Assembly (NCBI GenBank): GCA_002700305.1
Contig: PACZ01000005.1
Location: 1 to 63,474, forward strand
Direction: 5' to 3'
Length of the DNA: 63,474 bases
DNA from: Hyphomonas sp.
Lineage (GTDB): Bacteria > Pseudomonadota > Alphaproteobacteria > Caulobacterales > Hyphomonadaceae
Positions 58,906-63,474 of the stretch are shown piece after piece. The notes under the pieces are model-generated. The model was not told the origin of the DNA. It did no database searches and saw nothing but the letters and a program-made list of their open reading frames with translations. Within the stretch, counting starts at the first letter, position 1. The number at the start of each line of letters is the position of its first letter. A program made the position numbers and the translations under genes.

Positions 58906-60774
58906 ATGTCTGCATCCAACGCCAACGCTGTGACTGAAAACGCGACCCGCAAGGGTAAGCCGAAGTCGGGTGCTGATACGCAGTTGCGCGTGGTTTCGAA
59001 CATGGAAGTCGTGACCGACTCCAGCCGCGACGCAAACCTCACCGAATTCGGCAAGAAAACGCTGGAAGACCGCTATCTGCTGCCGGGCGAGTCCTATCAG
59101 GACATGTTCGCACGCGTCTCCAAGGCCTTCGCCGACGATCAGGCCCACGCCCAGCGCCTCTATGACTATATGTCGAAGCTCTGGTTCATGCCGGCGACGC
59201 CCGTTCTCTCGAATGGCGGCGCGGACCGCGGCCTGCCGATCTCCTGCTTCCTGAACCAGGTCGGCGACTCGCTCGACGACATCGTCGGCACTTGGACCGA
59301 GAATGTCTGGCTCGCTTCCAATGGCGGCGGCATCGGCACCTATTGGGGCAATGTCCGCTCCATCGGTGAGAAAGTCGGCCAGAACGGACAGACGTCGGGC
59401 ATCATCCCCTTCATCCGCGTGATGGACTCGCTGACGCTTGCGATCTCGCAGGGCTCCCTGCGCCGCGGCTCGGCAGCCTGCTATCTCGACATCCACCACC
59501 CGGAAATCGAAGAGTTCCTGGAAATCCGCAAGGCGTCCGGCGACTTCAATCGCAAGTCCCTGAACCTGCACCACGGCCTCAACATCACCGACGCCTTCAT
59601 GGAAGCCGTCCGCAATGATGAAGAGTTCGGCCTGATCTCGCCGAAGACCAATGAAGTGCTGAAGACGGTCAACGCCCGCAAGCTGTGGCAGAAGATCCTC
59701 GAGCTGCGCATGCAGACCGGCGAGCCCTATCTGCTGTTCACCGACACGGTGAACAACGCCATGCCTGCGCACCAGCGCAAGCTCGGCCTGAAGGTGACGC
59801 AGTCGAACCTCTGCTCGGAAATCACCCTGCCGACCGGTGTCGACCACCGCGGCGAAGACCGCACAGCCGTTTGCTGCCTCTCCTCGGTCAATGCCGAGAA
59901 GTATCTGGAATGGTCGAAGGACGAGAACTTCCTGGAAGACATTTTCCGCTTCCTCGACAATGTGCTGGAAGACTTCATCGAGCGCGCGCCGTCCGAAATG
60001 GAGCGTGCCGTGTACTCCGCCAAGCGCGAGCGCTCGGTCGGTCTCGGCGTGATGGGCTTCCACTCCTTCCTGCAGAAGATGAACGTCTCCATGGAAAGCG
60101 CCATGGCGAAGGTCTGGAACGAGAAGATCTTCAAGGATGTACGCAAGGGCGCTGATGCGGCTTCGGTGAAGCTGGCCAAGGAACGCGGCCCCTGCGAAGA
60201 CGCCCGCGACGCCGGCATGATGGCCCGCTTCAGCCACAAGATGGCCGTCGCCCCGACCGCGTCGATCTCGATCATCTGTGGCGGCACCTCGGCCGGCATC
60301 GAGCCGATCCCGGCCAATGTCTACACCCACAAGACCCTGTCCGGTTCCTTCACCGTGAAGAACCAGCAGCTCCAGCGTCTGCTGGCCAGCAAGGACATGG
60401 ATACAGATGAAGTCTGGACCTCCATTCTGGAGCATGAAGGCTCGGTGCAGCATCTTGAATGTCTGGACGAGCATGAGAAGTCCGTCTTCAAGACGGCCTT
60501 CGAGATTGACCAGCGCTGGATCATCGAGCTGGCGGCTGACCGCACGCCTTATATCTGCCAGTCACAGTCGCTGAACCTGTTCCTGCCGGGCGATATTGCA
60601 AAATGGGACCTGCACATGCTGCACTGGACGGCATGGGAGAAGGGGTTGAAATCGCTGTATTATTGCCGGTCTAAATCGGTACAGCGGGCGGCCTTTGCCG
60701 GGTCTGAAAAGGCGAGTGCCCAGAAAATGGAGACACCGAACACCGATTACGACGAGTGTCTGGCCTGCCAATAG
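58906..60774 (+). CDS. nrdA: Class I ribonucleotide reductase alpha subunit
   Basis: Large subunit that reduces ribonucleoside diphosphates to deoxy forms. The 622 residues lack the N-terminal ATP-cone of E. coli NrdA. Active-site residues are C114 (PISCFL), N301/C303/E305 (SNLCSEITLP), C323 (TAVCCLSSVN), the radical-path Tyr pair in SLYYCRSKS and the C-terminal shuttle pair CLAC (C618, C621). I chose ATG 58906 with GGAGGG at good spacing. An ATG at 58849 also has GGAGGG, but its 19 extra codons use rare codons (ATA, TCA, CCT, TTG). nrdB is not adjacent. Confidence 0.95.
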   Translation: MSASNANAVTENATRKGKPKSGADTQLRVVSNMEVVTDSSRDANLTEFGKKTLEDRYLLPGESYQDMFARVSKAFADDQAHAQRLYDYMSKLWFMPATPVLSNGGADRGLPISCFLNQVGDSLDDIVGTWTENVWLASNGGGIGTYWGNVRSIGEKVGQNGQTSGIIPFIRVMDSLTLAISQGSLRRGSAACYLDIHHPEIEEFLEIRKASGDFNRKSLNLHHGLNITDAFMEAVRNDEEFGLISPKTNEVLKTVNARKLWQKILELRMQTGEPYLLFTDTVNNAMPAHQRKLGLKVTQSNLCSEITLPTGVDHRGEDRTAVCCLSSVNAEKYLEWSKDENFLEDIFRFLDNVLEDFIERAPSEMERAVYSAKRERSVGLGVMGFHSFLQKMNVSMESAMAKVWNEKIFKDVRKGADAASVKLAKERGPCEDARDAGMMARFSHKMAVAPTASISIICGGTSAGIEPIPANVYTHKTLSGSFTVKNQQLQRLLASKDMDTDEVWTSILEHEGSVQHLECLDEHEKSVFKTAFEIDQRWIIELAADRTPYICQSQSLNLFLPGDIAKWDLHMLHWTAWEKGLKSLYYCRSKSVQRAAFAGSEKASAQKMETPNTDYDECLACQ

Positions 60775-60806
60775 GGCCTCAACCGGAAATTGCGGATCAG
60801 AAACAG

Positions 60807-60835
60807 CCGGCGCCCCGCGAGGGCGCCGGTTTTTT
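60807..60835 (+). terminator. Rho-independent terminator of nrdA
   Basis: CCGGCGCCC (60807-60815) pairs perfectly with GGGCGCCGG (60821-60829) over a five-base loop, followed by TTTTTT. It lies 33 bases past the nrdA stop. Confidence 0.95.
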
Positions 60836-61090
60836 GTGCAATCGTGGAGGTTTCAAGGCATGTCCCTGTGGGTTGCGCCATGATTCATGTGAAAATTTCA
60901 TGATATTTTACAAGTGGTTAATTCGGCCGGAGAAAAAGGCCGGGCAAAAAGCCACGTAAAAAACATAATATTTCCGGGTTCTGGAACCAAAATCGCATGG
61001 GTGAGTTGAGTGGACATATATTAACGGTTTTCGACCGAATGGCGTTTGGGGCTGGCGACTCATTTATGCTAAGTTAAACGTCATAAGGTC
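60836..61090. other. AT-rich intergenic region before LpxR-like pair
   Basis: About 255 bases with no convincing gene. It is unusually AT-rich for this genome, with runs such as CATGATATTTTACA and ACGTAAAAAACATAA. A GACTC (CcrM) site lies at 61057-61061. A TCATG/CATGA inverted repeat is near 60883-60901. It presumably holds the promoter for the next gene; no clear -35/-10 pair stands out. Confidence 0.5.
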
Positions 61091-61120
61091 TAATCCTTGA
61101 TGTATCGGGATCAGGGATTA
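61091..61120 (+). promoter_or_regulatory. Hairpin hiding the ribosome binding site
   Basis: TAATCCTTGAT (61091-61101) pairs with ATCAGGGATTA (61110-61120), eleven pairs with one G-U, over an eight-base loop. The right arm contains AGGGA (61113-61117), the likely ribosome binding site seven bases before the ATG at 61125. It could act as an RNA thermometer or other translation switch. Confidence 0.55.
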
Positions 61121-61124
61121 AGGC

Positions 61125-61994
61125 ATGCGAGGTTTGAGGCAGATGGTATTTGCAATATCTACCGCAGTCATCACGATGGCATGTCAGGGATGTGTCACAA
61201 CATCGCCGCATGATCGGGTGCGTTCCGAGCCCGTGGCCCCGCCAACCTTGGGTATGAAACTCGCCACTTCGGCCAGCTACACTTCAGATACGCTGCATAC
61301 CGTGCCGCCGGCAGCCTCGGTTCATGTCTTCAATGAACAGTCCAGCCGGTTTAGCGGCGTTCCCCTCGAGGCCACGAATTCGGTGGCCGCACCTCTGACC
61401 GGGCCCCAGCCGGTCGATTACAGGTCCGGGCCTGCGGCAGAGTTCACCATTCCCAACAATACACGCGTCGATTGGACGGGCAGTGACACGCTGGTCGCGA
61501 TTGCTGCCGAGCGCAGCCGGGCGGCCCTGTCCCGGCCGGGGCGTATTGAAAAGGATATTGCCGCAGAGATCGCCATCTCCGCGCCAAGGGAAGTCACGGG
61601 CCTGAATTTCGATGTCGGCCTGGCCCCGCGCATTGCCGTGCGGGAAGAGGGTGAAATCCTGACCCGCCGGGTCGGGGGTGAGGTCCGTATCGGTCAGGAC
61701 TTCAATCTGCTGGACCGCAATGGCCAGCCGCAGGGCTGGTACATCTTTGCCGGCGCAGATGGCGAAGCGCTCGTCTGGGACGCGGATGCAAACGGCTTCC
61801 GCCCAAGCCTGGGCGACATGTCCCTGACAGATCAGGTAACCGTTGGAGATCTTCAGGCCGGTGTGTCCGTTCAGCGGGGCGGCGGCGAGTTGTCCCTCAG
61901 CTATATCCGCCGCGAAGTGAAATATTCCGACCGCAATGTCAGCATCAGCGAAACGGAAGATTTCGCAGGTGTTAGTTTCACCATGCGCCGTTAA
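61125..61994 (+). CDS. LpxR/DUF2219-related lipoprotein-like protein
   Basis: 289 residues, exported, with signal MVFAISTAVITMACQG after a short basic start and a possible lipobox TMAC. The middle is unassigned. The C-terminal 90 residues (VGDLQAGVSVQRGGGELSLS and SETEDFAGVSFTMRR) repeat the pattern of the next gene end (VGDLQAGVAVHYRSVQLAFT), so this is a shortened or diverged LpxR-like barrel. The LpxR catalytic N-terminal block ENDFFG is not found. It ends 16 bases before the second copy. Confidence 0.65.
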   Translation: MRGLRQMVFAISTAVITMACQGCVTTSPHDRVRSEPVAPPTLGMKLATSASYTSDTLHTVPPAASVHVFNEQSSRFSGVPLEATNSVAAPLTGPQPVDYRSGPAAEFTIPNNTRVDWTGSDTLVAIAAERSRAALSRPGRIEKDIAAEIAISAPREVTGLNFDVGLAPRIAVREEGEILTRRVGGEVRIGQDFNLLDRNGQPQGWYIFAGADGEALVWDADANGFRPSLGDMSLTDQVTVGDLQAGVSVQRGGGELSLSYIRREVKYSDRNVSISETEDFAGVSFTMRR

Positions 61995-62010
61995 CTGTTA
62001 ATCAGGGCCC

Positions 62011-63042
62011 ATGACGGCTCGATTCACATTGATTCAAGCTGCGGCCCTGGTCGCAGCTTTCTTGTATGCCCCGCCCACCTTCGCCCAGGAGGAGGGGCCG
62101 GTTGCGCCGCGCAAGCCTGCGGTCATTTCCCTGTCCACAGAGAATGATTTCTTTGGGGGCGGCACGGACCGGAATTATTCCAATGGCTTGCGGATCGAGC
62201 GCGTTTCAGGCGCGGACAATGTGCATCCCGGTCTCGAATGGGTCGCAAACCGTCTCCCCTGGATTAATCTGGACCGCACCGAATTGCGTCAGGGGTTCGC
62301 CCTGTCCCATGCCATCTTCACGCCGGAGGATATTCAGTCCTTCACGCCGGACCCGACTGACCGGCCCTATGCGGCCTGGCTGGCCCTGTCCTCCACCATC
62401 GCGGCCAGCAGCGAACATACCCAGGATACGCTTCAGGTGAATCTGGGGGTGGTCGGCCCATCAGCGGCGGGCGAATTCGTTCAGAATACCTGGCACGAGA
62501 TCATCGGCGTGGCGACGGCCAAGGGATGGGATCACCAGCTCAAGGATGAACCGGGAATCGAAATCATCGCGCAGCGTATGCAGATGTTTGACGGGCCGGA
62601 TCTGCCTCTCGGACTGGAGACCGATTTCGGGGCCCACCTCGGTGTCGCGCTTGGAAATGTCCGCACCTATGGATCAACCGGCCTGACAGCGCGGATCGGA
62701 TGGGATCTCAATTCCAGCTTCGGGCCGCCGCGCATCCGCCCGGCCCTGTCCGGAGCAGGGGAGTTTGTGCCGGGGTCGGCGGAAGATCCTTTGGGCGGGT
62801 ATTTCTTTATCGGTGTGGATGGCCGGGCCGTTGCCCGTGACATGTTTCTGGACGGAAATCTCTGGCGCGATGGCCCCCGCGTGGAAGACCGCCGCTCTGT
62901 GGTGGGAGATCTACAGGCAGGGGTTGCCGTTCATTATCGCAGCGTGCAGCTGGCCTTCACCTTTGTGAACCGGACCGAAGAATTTGTCCGGCAGGATGGA
63001 CCGCAGCGTTTCGGCGCATTGTCGATCAGCATTTCCCGTTAG
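62011..63042 (+). CDS. Lipid A deacylase LpxR family outer-membrane protein
   Basis: 343-residue outer-membrane beta-barrel with signal peptide (MTARFTLIQAAALVAAFLYA). The LpxR signature STENDFFGGGTDRNYSNGLR carries the Asn/Asp catalytic-type residues, and LSHAIFTPEDIQSFTPDPTD gives the His/Thr-Pro block. The end VGDLQAGVAVHYRSVQLAFT and SISISR fit barrel strands. LpxR removes the 3'-linked acyloxyacyl group of lipid A. Activity is inferred by family only. It is probably co-transcribed with the preceding gene. Confidence 0.85.
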   Translation: MTARFTLIQAAALVAAFLYAPPTFAQEEGPVAPRKPAVISLSTENDFFGGGTDRNYSNGLRIERVSGADNVHPGLEWVANRLPWINLDRTELRQGFALSHAIFTPEDIQSFTPDPTDRPYAAWLALSSTIAASSEHTQDTLQVNLGVVGPSAAGEFVQNTWHEIIGVATAKGWDHQLKDEPGIEIIAQRMQMFDGPDLPLGLETDFGAHLGVALGNVRTYGSTGLTARIGWDLNSSFGPPRIRPALSGAGEFVPGSAEDPLGGYFFIGVDGRAVARDMFLDGNLWRDGPRVEDRRSVVGDLQAGVAVHYRSVQLAFTFVNRTEEFVRQDGPQRFGALSISISR

Positions 63043-63139
63043 GAACTGATTTCCCCAAGGGCTGGCTTGCGCCCTGTCAGGCATCATCGCACACTGCCGG
63101 AAAGAGGCACGCCAGATCGTGCCCGTTCGGGAGGAAATC

Positions 63140-63474
63140 ATGCGTATTGTTTATGGTATGGCTGCAGCCATCCTGCTTGGGGCGTGTTCACAGGGCCCTG
63201 AAACCGAAACCCGTGATCCTGCGGCCAAGGCGCCCCCGGCAGGGGTGGCGACGGAGGCGACGCGCGCGGCGAACGCCGCGATGGCAGAGCGCCTGCCGCT
63301 TGAGGATACGTCTGATTTTGTCGATGCGACCCGCGGCCTGCTCGCGCAGCTTAAGCAGGACACGATCACCGATTCCGAAGGCAATATCGTTTGGCAGGTC
63401 AGCCGCCGCGATTTCATTGAAGGAGACAGTCCGGATACGGTAAATCCGTCCCTGTGGCGGCAGGAACGCCTGAA
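63140..63474 (+). CDS. Alkylsulfatase (SdsA/BDS1-like), 5' part only
   Basis: The gene runs off the window; 111 codons are visible. The signal MRIVYGMAAAILLGACSQ has lipobox LGAC (Cys 16), so it is a lipoprotein or is exported. The rest matches the N-terminus of linear alkylsulfatases: DTSDFVDATRGLLAQL and SPDTVNPSLWRQERL precede the metallo-beta-lactamase domain, which lies past the edge. These enzymes release sulfate from alkyl sulfates such as SDS. GGAGGAAA precedes the start. Confidence 0.82.
   Translation, partial: MRIVYGMAAAILLGACSQGPETETRDPAAKAPPAGVATEATRAANAAMAERLPLEDTSDFVDATRGLLAQLKQDTITDSEGNIVWQVSRRDFIEGDSPDTVNPSLWRQERL

Noticed and set aside
58882..60474. A 530-codon open frame antisense to nrdA
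   Set aside because: nrdA is certain from its catalytic residues; the antisense product is an artefact of codon bias.

Overview
This 63.5 kb window is GC-rich chromosomal DNA with strong G/C preference at third codon positions and very short gaps between genes. The organism is most likely an alphaproteobacterium of the Hyphomonadaceae/Caulobacterales side. The evidence is a PleC/DivJ-type histidine kinase, GANTC (CcrM) sites clustered before nrdA, an anchored CycM-like cytochrome c beside a stand-alone prephenate dehydratase, a STAS-fused MlaE permease and many paired acyl-CoA enzymes. This rests on protein and motif recognition only; no database search was run. No insertion sequence, prophage, integrase, tRNA, rRNA or CRISPR array was seen. 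It reads as ordinary core and accessory chromosome.

Layout. 0-5.7 kb: the rod-shape operon mreB-mreC-mreD-mrdA-rodA, with overlapping stops and starts. 5.8-12.2 kb: an NSS transporter, prolyl iminopeptidase, a small lipoprotein, a DUF423 and thioesterase pair, a CrtC/AttH-like protein and a beta-lactamase-fold esterase. 12.3-16 kb: a TetR regulator divergent from an EmrAB-type efflux pair, with a four-half-site operator between them, then a dipeptide epimerase. 17-20.5 kb: a complete Mla-type lipid transport operon (STAS-permease, ATPase, MCE protein, lipoprotein). 20.5-24.3 kb: two adjacent acyl-CoA dehydrogenases and small proteins. 24.4-31.3 kb: pepN, a PleC-like kinase, and kdsB with a phosphatase and a lipoprotein. 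31.5-35.7 kb: a BlaI/BlaR1-type pair with an unusual sensor domain and twin operators, then a DUF4197 lipoprotein and an alpha/beta hydrolase. 35.8-43.4 kb: a tyrosine-catabolism cluster (MarR regulator, hppD, VOC protein, FAH-family hydrolase, two CoA-transferase subunits, aromatic aminotransferase) interrupted by a secreted FG-GAP protein and two tiny membrane proteins. 43.4-53.2 kb: thioesterase, Fur/Zur, MarR, NlpC/P60, cytochrome c, pheA, LysR/DoxX-like/YHS, an outer-membrane barrel, an Ala-Lys-Pro histone-H1-like protein, nudC and a PfpI protein. 53.5-58.2 kb: typA, a globin and an S9 peptidase. 58.2-60.8 kb: the signal recognition particle RNA gene and nrdA behind a dense regulatory region (NrdR box, DnaA-like boxes, GANTC cluster). 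61.1-63.5 kb: two related LpxR-type outer-membrane genes and the start of an alkylsulfatase.

Functional links. The first operon builds the lateral wall. The tyrosine cluster would run tyrosine to 4-hydroxyphenylpyruvate, homogentisate, fumarylacetoacetate, acetoacetate and acetoacetyl-CoA. However, no homogentisate 1,2-dioxygenase or maleylacetoacetate isomerase is present; a single-domain VOC protein sits where the dioxygenase is often found. The best candidates for something new are the BlaR1-like sensor with its operators, the calcium-binding FG-GAP protein coupled to FAH, the hairpin that hides a ribosome binding site before the LpxR-like pair, and the layered control region between the SRP RNA gene and nrdA.
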